Of a DNA stretch of 43,940 nt, positions 7,805-17,490 are shown piece by piece. The translations under genes and the position numbers were made by a program. The stretch covers positions 1 through 43,940 of the forward strand of contig CAIRUC010000087.1 of the NCBI GenBank assembly GCA_903881665.1, in the 5' to 3' direction. Origin of the DNA: an uncultured Bacteroidota bacterium (lineage in GTDB: Bacteria; Bacteroidota; Bacteroidia; AKYH767-A; OLB10). Position 1 is the stretch's first letter, and every line of letters begins with the position of its first letter. The notes beneath the pieces are model-generated. The model ran no database searches, had not been told where the DNA came from, and was given only the letters and a program-made list of their open reading frames with translations.

Positions 7805-8782
7805 ATGTCAGTTTTAGTTTACGCCGAAAATTCAAACGGCAAATTCAAAAAATCAAGCTTCGAAGTTGTATCGTACGGATACAGCATTGCGCAGCAAATG
7901 GGAGTTCCTTGTGTAGCCATCTCTATTGGAGATGTTACCAACGATGAATTAGCACGATTGAGCCAATATGGTGCTTCAAAAATAGTATCTGTCAATAATG
8001 ATCAAATGAAAGCTTTCGTTAATCAAGCCTACGGTTCGGTGATCGCTGAAGCTGCGAAAGTAGAGGAATCTACAGTGGTCGTACTTTCTGCATCCTTCTC
8101 AGGAAAAGGATTAGCACCTCGTGTTGCTGTTAAGTTAGAAGCAGGTTATGTTGACGGTGCTGTATCGCTTCCTGATATTTCGGCAGGTTTCACTGTTCGC
8201 AAAGGTGCCTTTTCAGGTAAAGCTTTTGCTGAAGTATCGTTATCTAGCGCCGTAAAAGTAATTGCCTTAATGCCGAATGCTTATAAAGTAATTGAAAATG
8301 CCCAAACACCTAACATCACTGCTTTTTCTCCGGTATTTAACAATAATGACTTTAAAACAATGATTAAAGAAATCGTTCGCGCTGCCGATAAAGTTTCATT
8401 ACCGGAAGCTGAAATTGTAGTATCGGGCGGACGTGGATTAAAAGGCCCAGAAAATTGGGGAATGGTAGAAGAATTAGCCAACCTATTAGGCGCTGCAACG
8501 GCCTGCTCTAAACCGGTTTCAGATGCACACTGGAGGCCTCATAGCGAACACGTAGGACAAACAGGAATTGCAGTTAGTCCGAATTTATACATTGCCATCG
8601 GAATTTCAGGAGCAATTCAACACCTTGCAGGAGTAAGTTCTTCGAAGGTAATTGTAGTTATTAATAAAGACCCTGAAGCACCCTTCTTTAAGGCGGCCGA
8701 TTATGGAATCGTAGGTGATGCATTCGAAGTAATTCCGAAGCTTATTGAGGCCGTAAAGGAATTCAAATCTGTTAACGCCTGA
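7805..8782 (+). CDS. etfA: Electron transfer flavoprotein, alpha subunit
   Basis: The 325-residue protein is the FAD-carrying ETF subunit. The N-terminal half (about 1-185) resembles EtfB in fold. The C-terminal FAD domain shows SGGRGLKGPENW (207-218), the SKPVSDAHW stretch (235-243), QTGIAVSPNLYIAIGISGA (252-270), IQHLAGV (271-277) and INKDPEAPFF (286-295). These are the adenine- and flavin-binding signatures of the family. It follows etfB by 64 bp and precedes the DUF151 gene by 25 bp; no terminator is seen before the one at 9439-9472, so the three genes are probably cotranscribed. Confidence 0.96.
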   Translation: MSVLVYAENSNGKFKKSSFEVVSYGYSIAQQMGVPCVAISIGDVTNDELARLSQYGASKIVSVNNDQMKAFVNQAYGSVIAEAAKVEESTVVVLSASFSGKGLAPRVAVKLEAGYVDGAVSLPDISAGFTVRKGAFSGKAFAEVSLSSAVKVIALMPNAYKVIENAQTPNITAFSPVFNNNDFKTMIKEIVRAADKVSLPEAEIVVSGGRGLKGPENWGMVEELANLLGAATACSKPVSDAHWRPHSEHVGQTGIAVSPNLYIAIGISGAIQHLAGVSSSKVIVVINKDPEAPFFKAADYGIVGDAFEVIPKLIEAVKEFKSVNA

Positions 8783-8807
8783 TCACGCGCACCCCAACTA
8801 TCTGCGT

Positions 8808-9434
8808 ATGAAAAAGATTAAAATGGAAATAATTGGCTTGTCGTTTAGCCAAACGCAAAGCGGAGCCTATGCACTTGTACTAGGTGAAGAAGAAGGTAAA
8901 CGCCGACTACCAATAATTATTGGAGGCTTCGAAGCTCAAGCTATTGCTGTAGAGCTTGAAAACATGCAGCCTTCCCGTCCACTCACACACGACCTATTTA
9001 GAAATTTTGCCATAGCGTTCGATGTACATATCGACGAAGTGGTTATTTACAACCTAAAAGAAGGTATTTTTTACTCAAAGTTGATTTGCAGCAAGGATGG
9101 AGAAATACAAGAAATAGATGCACGTACTTCAGATGCTATCGCTATGGCTGTTCGCTTTAATTGTCCCATTTACACCTTTGAATTTATACTTGCATCTGCG
9201 GGTGTACTTTTGGATGAAGCAGGAGAAGAAGAAAAGCCAAAACGACTACCGAAAAAATTGAGTAGTTCAGAAACAGAAAAACCTGCCGCACAAACTAACA
9301 AAAGTGGTTATGGCACTATGAATTTCGAAGATCTTAGTGAAGCACTTATGAGAGCAATTGATGAAGAAGCCTATGAAACGGCTTCGAAAATACGCGACGA
9401 AATGAGTAAAAGGAAAAAATCTACCGATAAATAA
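8808..9434 (+). CDS. DUF151 bifunctional-nuclease family protein with UVR motif
   Basis: The 208-residue protein has two recognisable parts. Residues about 6-133 form a DUF151/BFN domain, with LPIIIGGFEAQAIAVEL (34-50), RPLTHDLF (57-64) and ARTSDAIAMAVRFNCPIY (105-122). Plant members of the family were reported to have DNase/RNase activity; bacterial roles remain unclear. After a polar linker (134-165), residues 172-204 form a UvrB/UvrC-type helical hairpin (EDLSEALMRAIDEEAYETA, then KIRDEM), as in nucleotide-excision repair proteins. This two-part layout is common among Bacteroidota homologues. The two parts together hint at a nucleic-acid-linked job, but that is inference. It follows etfA by 25 bp; a strong terminator closes the operon. 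Confidence 0.88.
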   Translation: MKKIKMEIIGLSFSQTQSGAYALVLGEEEGKRRLPIIIGGFEAQAIAVELENMQPSRPLTHDLFRNFAIAFDVHIDEVVIYNLKEGIFYSKLICSKDGEIQEIDARTSDAIAMAVRFNCPIYTFEFILASAGVLLDEAGEEEKPKRLPKKLSSSETEKPAAQTNKSGYGTMNFEDLSEALMRAIDEEAYETASKIRDEMSKRKKSTDK

Positions 9435-9438
9435 AATC

Positions 9439-9472
9439 AACACCCGAACAGCAATGATCGGGTGTTTTTTTT
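9439..9472 (+). terminator. Intrinsic terminator of etf operon
   Basis: AACACCCGA (9439-9447) pairs perfectly with TCGGGTGTT (9458-9466), 10-base loop, followed by a T run to 9472. Confidence 0.9.
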
Positions 9473-9557
9473 AGATGCCTATCTTCAATCAATAAGAAAG
9501 CCTAACCTATTCTAATTTTTAGCGTATAATAGTAAACTACTTAACGATATTATTCTA

Positions 9558-12158
9558 ATGAAAAAATTTACCCATCACATCACTATTTATTGCTTAATTA
9601 TTTTTTTATTTTTTACGATATCAGGCAATGCACAATGGCAGTATGTACACCCAAAACCTCAAGGAAACACCTTAACTAAAAGCTGTTTCCCTTCAGGAAC
9701 TATTGGATGGATTACAGGTAACTATGGAACAATTATCAAAACACTTGACGGTGGACAAACATGGTTTAATCAGTATAGTTTACAAACTTTAAATATCCTC
9801 GACTTTTCAGCACCTAATAATACAACAGCCTATTTTATTGCTGCCAACAATCAACTCTACAGCTCAGGAAATGGAGGGAATAGTTGGCTAAAAAAATATA
9901 AATTTTTAGGGAGTAATGTTACTACCTTATCCTTTATTAGTAATTCAGAAGGATGGGCTACGCAAGGAAATAGTATCACACATACTACCGATGGAGGAAA
10001 TACATGGACTATTCAAACTGTTGTTCCAGGAGAAACATTTGCTTGCGTAAAAATTGCTCCTACTGGCGAAGGCTTTGCGATCACAGCTACAGGAACAATT
10101 GCCACATGCATTAACTCAGGACAAACATGGAATACAACTTCTGCTTATGCAGGAACTTATAATGCAATGGGACTATTGAATGGCGGAAATATTGCATTAG
10201 CCGTAATTAATTCGACCCTGTATAAATCGAGTGATAATGGTACGACATGGACAGATGCTATAAATACACCAGTTGAATTTAGCACGGGAACAGTAACCGA
10301 TATTAGCTTATTAACGGCCAACGATTATTTTGCAACAATTGATAACGGCGTTGTAGTGTATAGCCACGATGGCGGAAATACATGGCTAAGCGATAATAGT
10401 TTTGTTGGAAATAATTTAAATGGAATTGTTGCAAATCGAACGAATGAGGCAATTGCTTTTGGTAATAATGGCACTATCATCAAAACATCAGACAACGGAT
10501 CTACATGGAATCGAATCGGTAGTTTATTGTCAAACGAAAATTTGTATGGAGTAACCAATTCGTTTAATGATGTGTATGCTGTGGGTAATGCTGGAACCCT
10601 ATTAAAATCGACTAATCAAGGAACAAACTGGTTCGCACAAAACAGCGGAACCATCGAAAATCTTCGTGATATCATTGCCATTAATGCTACTACATTAGTT
10701 GCTGTTGGAGAAAATGGAATTATTCTTAAAACAACAAACGGAGGAAATAACTGGACAACAATAAACAATGTTTATCCTAGTTCAATATACGGAATCACAA
10801 AAATGCCAAACGGAACTTTATATGCCGCAGGGGCTGACGATTTAATTTTAACCTCAACCGACAATGGAGAAACATGGAATTATGTAACTACAACTTTCAC
10901 TGGTTTTGGATATGCCTTTACTGAAATTCAATTCTTAAATAATGACTCAGGATATGCAGCATCGAATAGCGCAGAAATATTAATGACCGACGATGGTGGA
11001 ATTAATTGGTATTTAAAATCGACTGGTGTATTTGGACAAATCACTTGCATGTATTTCCAAACTGGACTTAAAGGATGGATTGGAACAAATGCAGGCGAAA
11101 TTTTTAACACGAACGACGGAGGAAACAGCTGGACTAACCAAAGCATGTTAAACTTCACAGGAACAATCCAAAAAATAAGGTTCACCGATATGCAGAACGG
11201 TTGGGCTTTTACAAATCAAGGGATTTATAGAACAGCTGACGGAGGAAATACCTGGACAGAAGAATTCTCACCTTATCCCGATGTAAAGGATGCTGTATTT
11301 ATCAATAATATTAATGCTGTTGCAATTGGTGGAGGAAGTGCTACTATTTTACAACGATCAAACAACTTAGAATTAATTATAAGTTCGGGTGTATTTTGCA
11401 GTGATCATACATATACAATGGTGGCTAATTCAACGGGAAATTTTAATCCAGGAAATTTATTTTCGGTGCAATTATCTGATGATTTCGGCGACTTCTCTAA
11501 TCCTTTAACGTTAGGCTCATTATTTGCGAATACAATTTCTAGTTTACCCGCTACAATTCCTGCAGGCTTAACTAATTCGAATGCCTACAAAATGCGTATC
11601 GCATCTACAAATCCTCCAATGTATAGTGCCATTAGCGGAACAATTATTAGTATCAACACATCACCAGAATCATTCATAGTTGCCGATGGCCCTACTGCTT
11701 TTTGTGCAGGAAGCTCCGTAACACTTTCCAACCTTATGTTAGGCTCACTACAATATCAATGGTTTAATAATGGAGTAGCAATGCCGGGAGAAACAAACGA
11801 TTCACTATTCGTAACAACAACTGGAAATTATACATTATTGGTAAATAATGGCATTTGCGAAACACTTTCACCAATAATGGATATCCTCGTAACTAACTGC
11901 AGCAGCATAGCAGAATCCTATCAGAATAAAATTATGATTGCACCAAATCCAGCGAGCGATTTTTTAAACATCAGTATTGCGAATGGGATTCACTATTCAA
12001 AAATGAGCATTACAGAAATGAATGGGAAATTAGTACGTGAATTATCAGGTGAAATGAACGGAAATACAAAAGTTGACGTAAGTGAATTAACTTCTGGAAT
12101 TTATCTTATTAAATTATCAGGTCTTGAAGAATGCATCATTCGATTTGTGAAAAATTAA
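9558..12158 (+). CDS. Secreted DGGxTW-repeat (Ycf48-like) protein with type IX sorting domain
   Basis: The 866-residue protein has a signal peptide (hydrophobic IYCLIIFLFFTI, cleavage after about 26). The first 620 residues are about fourteen blades, each ending in a DGG-N-(T/S)-W type motif such as TDGGNTW or SDNGSTW, typical of Ycf48/BNR-like beta-propellers. A compact domain follows (about 630-700), then an Ig-like segment (about 705-780) with YQWFNNG. The final 73 residues, from IAPNPASDFL to FVKN, are a type A sorting domain of the type IX secretion system, with SELTSGIYLIKL. It should be secreted or surface-anchored. Such proteins are abundant in Bacteroidota and mostly uncharacterised. 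It stands alone; no TAnnTTTG promoter was found in the 85 bp upstream. Confidence 0.88.
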   Translation: MKKFTHHITIYCLIIFLFFTISGNAQWQYVHPKPQGNTLTKSCFPSGTIGWITGNYGTIIKTLDGGQTWFNQYSLQTLNILDFSAPNNTTAYFIAANNQLYSSGNGGNSWLKKYKFLGSNVTTLSFISNSEGWATQGNSITHTTDGGNTWTIQTVVPGETFACVKIAPTGEGFAITATGTIATCINSGQTWNTTSAYAGTYNAMGLLNGGNIALAVINSTLYKSSDNGTTWTDAINTPVEFSTGTVTDISLLTANDYFATIDNGVVVYSHDGGNTWLSDNSFVGNNLNGIVANRTNEAIAFGNNGTIIKTSDNGSTWNRIGSLLSNENLYGVTNSFNDVYAVGNAGTLLKSTNQGTNWFAQNSGTIENLRDIIAINATTLVAVGENGIILKTTNGGNNWTTINNVYPSSIYGITKMPNGTLYAAGADDLILTSTDNGETWNYVTTTFTGFGYAFTEIQFLNNDSGYAASNSAEILMTDDGGINWYLKSTGVFGQITCMYFQTGLKGWIGTNAGEIFNTNDGGNSWTNQSMLNFTGTIQKIRFTDMQNGWAFTNQGIYRTADGGNTWTEEFSPYPDVKDAVFINNINAVAIGGGSATILQRSNNLELIISSGVFCSDHTYTMVANSTGNFNPGNLFSVQLSDDFGDFSNPLTLGSLFANTISSLPATIPAGLTNSNAYKMRIASTNPPMYSAISGTIISINTSPESFIVADGPTAFCAGSSVTLSNLMLGSLQYQWFNNGVAMPGETNDSLFVTTTGNYTLLVNNGICETLSPIMDILVTNCSSIAESYQNKIMIAPNPASDFLNISIANGIHYSKMSITEMNGKLVRELSGEMNGNTKVDVSELTSGIYLIKLSGLEECIIRFVKN

Positions 12159-12423
12159 TTTACAACTAAAGACTTGATTGCTGCTGCTGAATTATTAATT
12201 AAAGCTAAAAAAGGTTTAATTTAACTTCAATATCCTCTACTGATTATTTTTTTCTACTTGTACAAATATTAAAATCTGTACAGCTTCTCGGAAATATTAC
12301 ATTCCGTTATTGAATTCTGTTTTTGAATTTATATCTGGCGAAAACGTAATTCTGTTTTGCAAGGATGAAATCTGCTGTTCCATAATGTGAAATTAAAGTA
12401 AACAGCAGTAAAAATGCAATAAA

Positions 12424-12442
12424 TTCCATATTTGATATGGAA
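12424..12442. promoter_or_regulatory. Palindromic candidate operator at sppA promoter
   Basis: TTCCATAT (12424-12431) and ATATGGAA (12435-12442) are perfect inverted copies. The three bases between them are TTG, the only plausible -33 for the -7 element at 12460. A binding protein here would cover the promoter. Inferred from sequence symmetry only. Confidence 0.35.
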
Positions 12443-12459
12443 ACCGAGTCACAATCAAT

Positions 12460-12467
12460 TAACTTTG
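12460..12467 (+). promoter_or_regulatory. Promoter -7 element of sppA
   Basis: TAACTTTG matches TAnnTTTG, 56 bases before the sppA ATG. The nearest upstream TTG (12432-12434) gives a rather long 25-base spacer. Confidence 0.5.
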
Positions 12468-12523
12468 TACGCCATAAGTATCTTAACAAAGACAAACCTT
12501 GTTAGGGAACATCAACAACAAAC

Positions 12524-14287
12524 ATGAAACAATTCTTTAAATTTCTCTTTGCCTCAATGTTAGGCTTCTTTTTATCAATCGTATTGATCTTTTTTGTGCT
12601 CATCGCAATTATCTCAGCTACCGTATCATCGGCAGGTAATGAAGAAGTAAAAGTTAGCGAAGGAAGCATACTTCACATATCATTCAACCAAGCGATCAAA
12701 GAAAGATCATCGAACAATCCCTTTGAAAGCCTCAACTTAGGAAAACTACGAGCGAAGCAACAACCGGGACTAAACGATATCTTAGGAGAAATTAAAAACG
12801 CAAAAACGGATGAAAACATTAAAGGAATTTACTTAGACGTGCAATCGATTGCTGCGGGAATTGCAACTACCGAAGAAATTAGAAATGCCCTGCTCGATTT
12901 TAAAAAATCGGGAAAGTTCATTTATGCTTATGCAGAAGAATATACGCAAGGAGCTTATTACCTTGCTTCAGTATCCGATAAAATTTATTTGAATCCCCAA
13001 GGCGCCTTAACACTTAACGGACTCTCGTCACAATTAACCTTCTTTAAAGGCGCACTAGACAAGTTAGAAATCGAGCCGGAAGTAATTCGTCATGGAAAGT
13101 ACAAAAGCGCAATAGAGCCTTTCATTCGCGCTAATATGAGTGAAGAAAACAGAACACAGATTGCAGGATTCATTGATCCGATTTGGAATCACATGGCAAC
13201 GAATATCGCTGCTTCGAGAAAATTAAAAAAAGAAGAGATTTATCTTATTGCTGATAGTTTGAAAGCGCGTAACGCGAATACTGCATTAGAATTAAAACTG
13301 GTTGATCAATTAGCTTACTACGATCAATTTGTTGAGGACATCAATGTGAAATGTGGCAAAAAAAAATCAGATGAGTTACAATTGATTTCTATTTCGAAAT
13401 ACAAAAATGCAGTTAAATCGTCAGGATTTGCGAAAGATAAGATTGCAGTTATTTACGCGAATGGAGAAATCCAAAGTGGCGAAGGCGACGATAACACCAT
13501 CGGCTCTGAAACATTAGCAGAAGCAATTGCGCAGGCTCGTAAAGACGAAAAAGTAAAAGCGATTGTTTTACGTGTCAATTCTCCGGGTGGAAGTGCATTG
13601 GCATCCGACATTATTTGGAGAGAAGTTATCCTCGCGAAAAAGTCGAAACCGGTAGTTGTTTCAATGGGCGATGTTGCGGCATCTGGAGGATATTATATTT
13701 CATGTGCTGCTGACAAAATTTTTGCAGAACCGAATACCATCACAGGATCAATTGGTGTTTTCGGATTAATGTTCAACGCAGGCAATATGTTTAAAAACAA
13801 ATTAGGAATCACATTCGATACTTACAAAACCAGCAACTATACTGACTTAGGAACAATGAGTCGTCCGTTGACACCAGGCGAGCGTTTAATTATGCAAAAT
13901 AGTGTAGACGAAGTTTACAATACTTTCACCTCTCGAGTAGCAGAAGGAAGAAAAATGAAACAAGCGGATGTTGACAGCATCGGACAAGGTAGAGTTTGGA
14001 GCGGTGTAGACGCAAAACGTATCGGCTTAGTTGACGAATTAGGAGGAGTTGAAGATGCGATCAAAGCAGCTGCTTCACTAGCAAAACTGAAAGAATTCCG
14101 CATTAAATCATTACCAGAACAAGAAGAGCCTTTCCAAATGTTGATGAGTGATTTATCGAGCGAAGCTAAAACTTGGTATATGGAAAATAAATTGGGTGTA
14201 GGATATGAATACTACAAAGCAGCTAACGATTTAGTGAAAGTTCAAGGTATTCAAGCGCGCACTTTTTGCGGAGTGAAATTCAACTAA
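12524..14287 (+). CDS. sppA: Signal peptide peptidase SppA, 67K type
   Basis: The 587-residue inner-membrane serine protease degrades cleaved signal peptides. It has one N-terminal membrane segment (about 8-33) and two tandem S49 domains, as in the long form of the family. The Ser/Lys dyad is split between the halves. The general-base Lys is in GKYKSAIEPF (191-200, Lys194). The nucleophilic Ser is in GDVAASGG (382-389, Ser387), preceded by VNSPGGSALASD (351-362) and followed by ITGSIGVFG (406-414). Length fits the 67K type. The YiiX-like gene follows 4 bp downstream, so the two are cotranscribed and perhaps translationally coupled. Identification is firm. Confidence 0.95.
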   Translation: MKQFFKFLFASMLGFFLSIVLIFFVLIAIISATVSSAGNEEVKVSEGSILHISFNQAIKERSSNNPFESLNLGKLRAKQQPGLNDILGEIKNAKTDENIKGIYLDVQSIAAGIATTEEIRNALLDFKKSGKFIYAYAEEYTQGAYYLASVSDKIYLNPQGALTLNGLSSQLTFFKGALDKLEIEPEVIRHGKYKSAIEPFIRANMSEENRTQIAGFIDPIWNHMATNIAASRKLKKEEIYLIADSLKARNANTALELKLVDQLAYYDQFVEDINVKCGKKKSDELQLISISKYKNAVKSSGFAKDKIAVIYANGEIQSGEGDDNTIGSETLAEAIAQARKDEKVKAIVLRVNSPGGSALASDIIWREVILAKKSKPVVVSMGDVAASGGYYISCAADKIFAEPNTITGSIGVFGLMFNAGNMFKNKLGITFDTYKTSNYTDLGTMSRPLTPGERLIMQNSVDEVYNTFTSRVAEGRKMKQADVDSIGQGRVWSGVDAKRIGLVDELGGVEDAIKAAASLAKLKEFRIKSLPEQEEPFQMLMSDLSSEAKTWYMENKLGVGYEYYKAANDLVKVQGIQARTFCGVKFN

Positions 14288-14291
14288 TAAC

Positions 14292-14951
14292 ATGCTGAAA
14301 AGAATTTTTATTTTATTTACACTAACGGTAGGCATTACCGAAATCGGCATTGGACAAATCCCAACACTCGACAAAAGTAAATTAAGAGTTGGTGATATGT
14401 TATTCCAAGATTTAGGGAATAGTTCATTATCTAAATCAATTAAGAAAGTTACGCCGGGATACGACGGAAAACACTTTTCGCATGTGGCGATGATGACACT
14501 TTATAACCGACAATTATGGGTGATTGAAGCATGTGATGCAACTGTTGACACTATCACTATCGATAGCTTTATCAGCAGAACAAAGAATCCCGTTTATGTG
14601 GGACGATTAAAGAAAGAATACGGTAGAGAGATCTCGGATGCTTCGAAATCCGTTAAGAAATATTTCGGAATACCCTACGACAATAAATACCTCGATGATT
14701 CGGCGCATATCTATTGCGCGGAGTTAGTGTATTATGCTTACAAAGATGCAAATCATGGAAAGCCATTTTTCGAGATGCAGCCAATGACTTTCAAAGATCC
14801 TAAATCAAAGAAAACCTTCCCGGGCTGGAGTAAATACTACCAAGATTATTTTCAAATGGAAGTGCCCGAAGGACAACCGGGAATTAATCCGGGGTTGCTG
14901 ATTAATGATCCAAGAATGGAAGTTTATAAGTTACCAAAAGGGAAGAAATAA
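14292..14951 (+). CDS. Secreted YiiX/YebB-like permuted papain-fold cysteine hydrolase
   Basis: The 219-residue protein has a signal peptide (about 1-21, ending in IGIGQ), so it acts in the periplasm or beyond. It matches the YiiX/YebB branch of the NlpC/P60 superfamily, where the papain fold is circularly permuted and the His comes before the Cys. Visible candidates are His64 (HFSHVAMM), Glu79 (WVIEAC) and Cys142 (IYCAELVYYA). LRVGDMLFQD (31-40) is the typical opening strand. Relatives cleave amide or ester bonds in peptidoglycan or lipids; the substrate here is unknown. It is 4 bp after sppA, suggesting a shared envelope-maintenance role. Confidence 0.85.
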   Translation: MLKRIFILFTLTVGITEIGIGQIPTLDKSKLRVGDMLFQDLGNSSLSKSIKKVTPGYDGKHFSHVAMMTLYNRQLWVIEACDATVDTITIDSFISRTKNPVYVGRLKKEYGREISDASKSVKKYFGIPYDNKYLDDSAHIYCAELVYYAYKDANHGKPFFEMQPMTFKDPKSKKTFPGWSKYYQDYFQMEVPEGQPGINPGLLINDPRMEVYKLPKGKK

Positions 14952-14992
14952 TTGTTATTGGTTATTGGTTTCAGGCGATAGACGATAAATTT

Positions 14993-15086
14993 TAGGCAAT
15001 AGATTTTCGAATTCGATAAACGTTTAAATGTTCTTCAATTGAAACGAATTTTAAAAACTATAGCCTATTGCCTATAGTCTATTGCC
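14993..15086. repeat. Short inverted repeats of TAGGCAATAG type
   Basis: TAGGCAATAG (14993-15002) is inverted exactly at 15065-15074, and CTATTGCC is repeated at 15079-15086. The stretch lies between two convergent genes. There is no strong T tract, so it is not a typical terminator. Confidence 0.5.
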
Positions 15087-15130
15087 ATTTATTTCTTTTC
15101 ACGAAAACAATTTCTAGATTAAAGAGATTT

Positions 15131-17413
15131 TTATTTCTTGAAAACCGGTACCTCAATATAACTTTCACTACTCCAATTAATCTTAAGTGGTTCGTTGGCA
15201 TCTTTAATGGATTCGCGGCTGACATCTCCTCCTGTTCCGTAGTTGATTTCCCAGAGCGGAGATTTTACGATTCCTAATAGCAATACGAGCTTACTCCCCT
15301 GCTCTATTTTACGACTAATCATAAAGCTGTTGTTGATAATGACATCATACGTTTTTCCCGGTGTTAAGAGATTACGTTTGGTGCGGTCGGCATTCATGGA
15401 TGCGCGGCACATGAAATTGCTTAGGTAAACATAGGTGCCGTCGGATTTTTTCTCGTACAAACACAACATCGGATCGAAATCTTTTTTGTTGATTGTGAAA
15501 ATCAATTTTCCACAAAATGATCCATTCATATTGATTCCGCTTATTATTGCCGGCGATTCAAATTCCATCATTCCTGGTTGCCATAAAATAGTGTCTTGCA
15601 AAATTGGAATGCCATTATCAACCCAAATTTTTCCGTCACTGCGATCTTTAAAATCGATCACTTGCTTTATTTCACTCTTTGTTTTGTTTTTACTTAGTGT
15701 TAATTCGAATTTATTTTCGGCATTTTTTTTAGATCCAAAATAATAACGAATGGTATCGGTATTCATGGCTGCTAACGAAGGAGTATGTCGCCATGCGTCT
15801 CTTCCCATCACTTCGAAATTCACTTTATCTTTTAGCAATTCAGGGAGAGGTTTTTTATCGAAGATATGATCGAACCACTCGAACACAACTTTATTAATGG
15901 AAATCATTGCTGCCGAATCGACGGTAATTCCCTGTACCGATTCTTGCGCTTCCGATTGTCCCCCGTTATGGTCATAAGGACCGATTAACAAATAATGCTC
16001 AGCATTCGGATTATACTTTAGATGCTCTTGGTAATAATACAAAGCGCCTCGCTGATCATCATCGAAATATCCCGTAGTGGTGAGAATAGGAATATTGATC
16101 TTCGCGAATTCCTTCCCGAAGGGAACCATTCTCTGCCAATAATTATCCTGCAAAGGATGATCGAGCCAACGATGAAATAGATAACTTTTTCGTCCCTCTA
16201 AAGAATCGAGCGAACGAATGGAAAGTCCTTTTTGATACCAATTCAAACATAAGTCCGACCATTTAGCTTGATCTCTCATCTCGAGATAATCGGTAAGCTT
16301 GGTATTCGAAACAAAATGCGACCATTGCAACATGTAATTCATTCGGACACCATCCATCATAGGAAAATCGACTCCAATGCCAACAGCTACTTGCGGGACA
16401 ATTGTTTTTAATGCAGGATGCATTTTTTTGCAAGCACTCCACTGACTAAAGCCCAAATAACTTCCTCCATACATCCCTACTCTTCCGTCGCACCATTTAT
16501 GACGACTTAAATAATCGATCATCTCATAAGCATCATTCGCATCGTGCTCAAAAGGAAAAATTGAATCTTTACTTAAAAATTTTCCTCTGGTATTAACTAC
16601 TACACCAATATAACCGTGATCGGCCATCTCTTCAGCGGCAGCGCGATCAGAAGTAGCTGCATAAATATTATACAACAAAAGCACGGGACGCTTTTCCGTT
16701 AATGTACGTTTCTTTACCATAATGGCTGACAACGTTCCACCATCCTTCATAGGAATTAACAAGCTATCCAGAAAAACATATTTACTATTCTCCTCATCAG
16801 TTATATACTTTTCGATTCGTGGATACATCTCTGTCAACACAATTAAACTATTATACGTCTTACATATTCTGTATGCGTCGGAAAGATCAATGGAATCGCT
16901 TGTAACCGGAACTAATTGATTTATCAATTTAGAATAACGAGCGCTCAAATCGCTTGGAGAAACCGAAAGATAATTTCCTAACTCAGACCGTGACTCAGGG
17001 AAAATTTGAGAATAAACGGCAGCGGCAACACTATCGAAAACAGAAGTAGGCAAAGCCCCGGAGAATTTAAGTTGCATTTGAGAACGACAAAACACCTCAT
17101 AAGGAAAACCAAATTGTCTCCAATTAATTATTGACTGACTACCCAATGTAGAACGCATCGTATCGATAGAAGAAAGAGCCGATTCATACTTACCTGCCAC
17201 AATTTGCAAACGAAATAATCCATCGTACAAATCGGGTTTTGAATTACTCGTAAAAACATCCAATGCACGATTTGCTATAACAGAAATATTCTTCGTCACA
17301 GCAGCGCTATCCTTCAAAGAAAGATCAGCAACACGAATTTTCTGAGAAATTAAATTGGTTGTTAATAATTCAAAAACAATTATGATTAAAAGAATATTTT
17401 TTTTCCTTTTCAT
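15131..17413 (-). CDS. Secreted S15/CocE-type alpha/beta hydrolase
   Basis: The 760-residue protein has a signal peptide (about 1-23). Residues 30-205 form an N-terminal helical region I do not recognise. The alpha/beta-hydrolase domain of the X-Pro dipeptidyl-peptidase (S15)/CocE family starts near 215 with LLIPMKDGGTLSA. The catalytic triad candidates are Ser318 in MYGGSYLGF, Asp451 in TGYFDDD and His482 in GPYDHNGG. The C-terminal 200 residues match the PepX-type jelly-roll domain, including a late GSKLVLLLG stretch. Family members hydrolyse acyl-amide or ester bonds (proline peptides, cocaine esters, beta-lactam precursors); specificity cannot be read from sequence. It is transcribed alone and converges on the YiiX-like gene. 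Confidence 0.88.
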   Translation of the reverse strand: MKRKKNILLIIIVFELLTTNLISQKIRVADLSLKDSAAVTKNISVIANRALDVFTSNSKPDLYDGLFRLQIVAGKYESALSSIDTMRSTLGSQSIINWRQFGFPYEVFCRSQMQLKFSGALPTSVFDSVAAAVYSQIFPESRSELGNYLSVSPSDLSARYSKLINQLVPVTSDSIDLSDAYRICKTYNSLIVLTEMYPRIEKYITDEENSKYVFLDSLLIPMKDGGTLSAIMVKKRTLTEKRPVLLLYNIYAATSDRAAAEEMADHGYIGVVVNTRGKFLSKDSIFPFEHDANDAYEMIDYLSRHKWCDGRVGMYGGSYLGFSQWSACKKMHPALKTIVPQVAVGIGVDFPMMDGVRMNYMLQWSHFVSNTKLTDYLEMRDQAKWSDLCLNWYQKGLSIRSLDSLEGRKSYLFHRWLDHPLQDNYWQRMVPFGKEFAKINIPILTTTGYFDDDQRGALYYYQEHLKYNPNAEHYLLIGPYDHNGGQSEAQESVQGITVDSAAMISINKVVFEWFDHIFDKKPLPELLKDKVNFEVMGRDAWRHTPSLAAMNTDTIRYYFGSKKNAENKFELTLSKNKTKSEIKQVIDFKDRSDGKIWVDNGIPILQDTILWQPGMMEFESPAIISGINMNGSFCGKLIFTINKKDFDPMLCLYEKKSDGTYVYLSNFMCRASMNADRTKRNLLTPGKTYDVIINNSFMISRKIEQGSKLVLLLGIVKSPLWEINYGTGGDVSRESIKDANEPLKINWSSESYIEVPVFKK

Positions 17414-17490
17414 GAGTTTGTTTAATATTATAATTAATCTCTTTGTTAACTTATTTAACGAACTTCAATAATTGAGAAATCAATTTCTAT

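Larger units (their letters stand above)
12159..12523. other. Geneless stretch with inverted repeats upstream of sppA
   Basis: No gene is supported in these 365 bp. Visible structures are: GTACA-N12-TGTAC (12260-12281); a direct repeat AATTCTGTTTT at 12313 and 12348; CTGCTGTT (12372-12379) inverted at 12401-12408; and a perfect 8-bp inverted repeat at 12424-12442. The sppA -7 element lies at 12460-12467. The frame of the preceding gene stays open for 20 codons after its stop (12159-12221), with no evidence that it is translated. Confidence 0.5.

Noticed and set aside
12159..12221. Open frame continuing 20 codons after the stop of the large secreted protein
   Set aside because: The protein already ends in a complete type IX sorting domain; there is no start codon or ribosome site for a separate peptide.
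15435..15743. Plus-strand open frame of about 100 codons inside the S15/CocE hydrolase gene
   Set aside because: It is a shadow of a well-supported minus-strand gene with catalytic motifs; no independent support.
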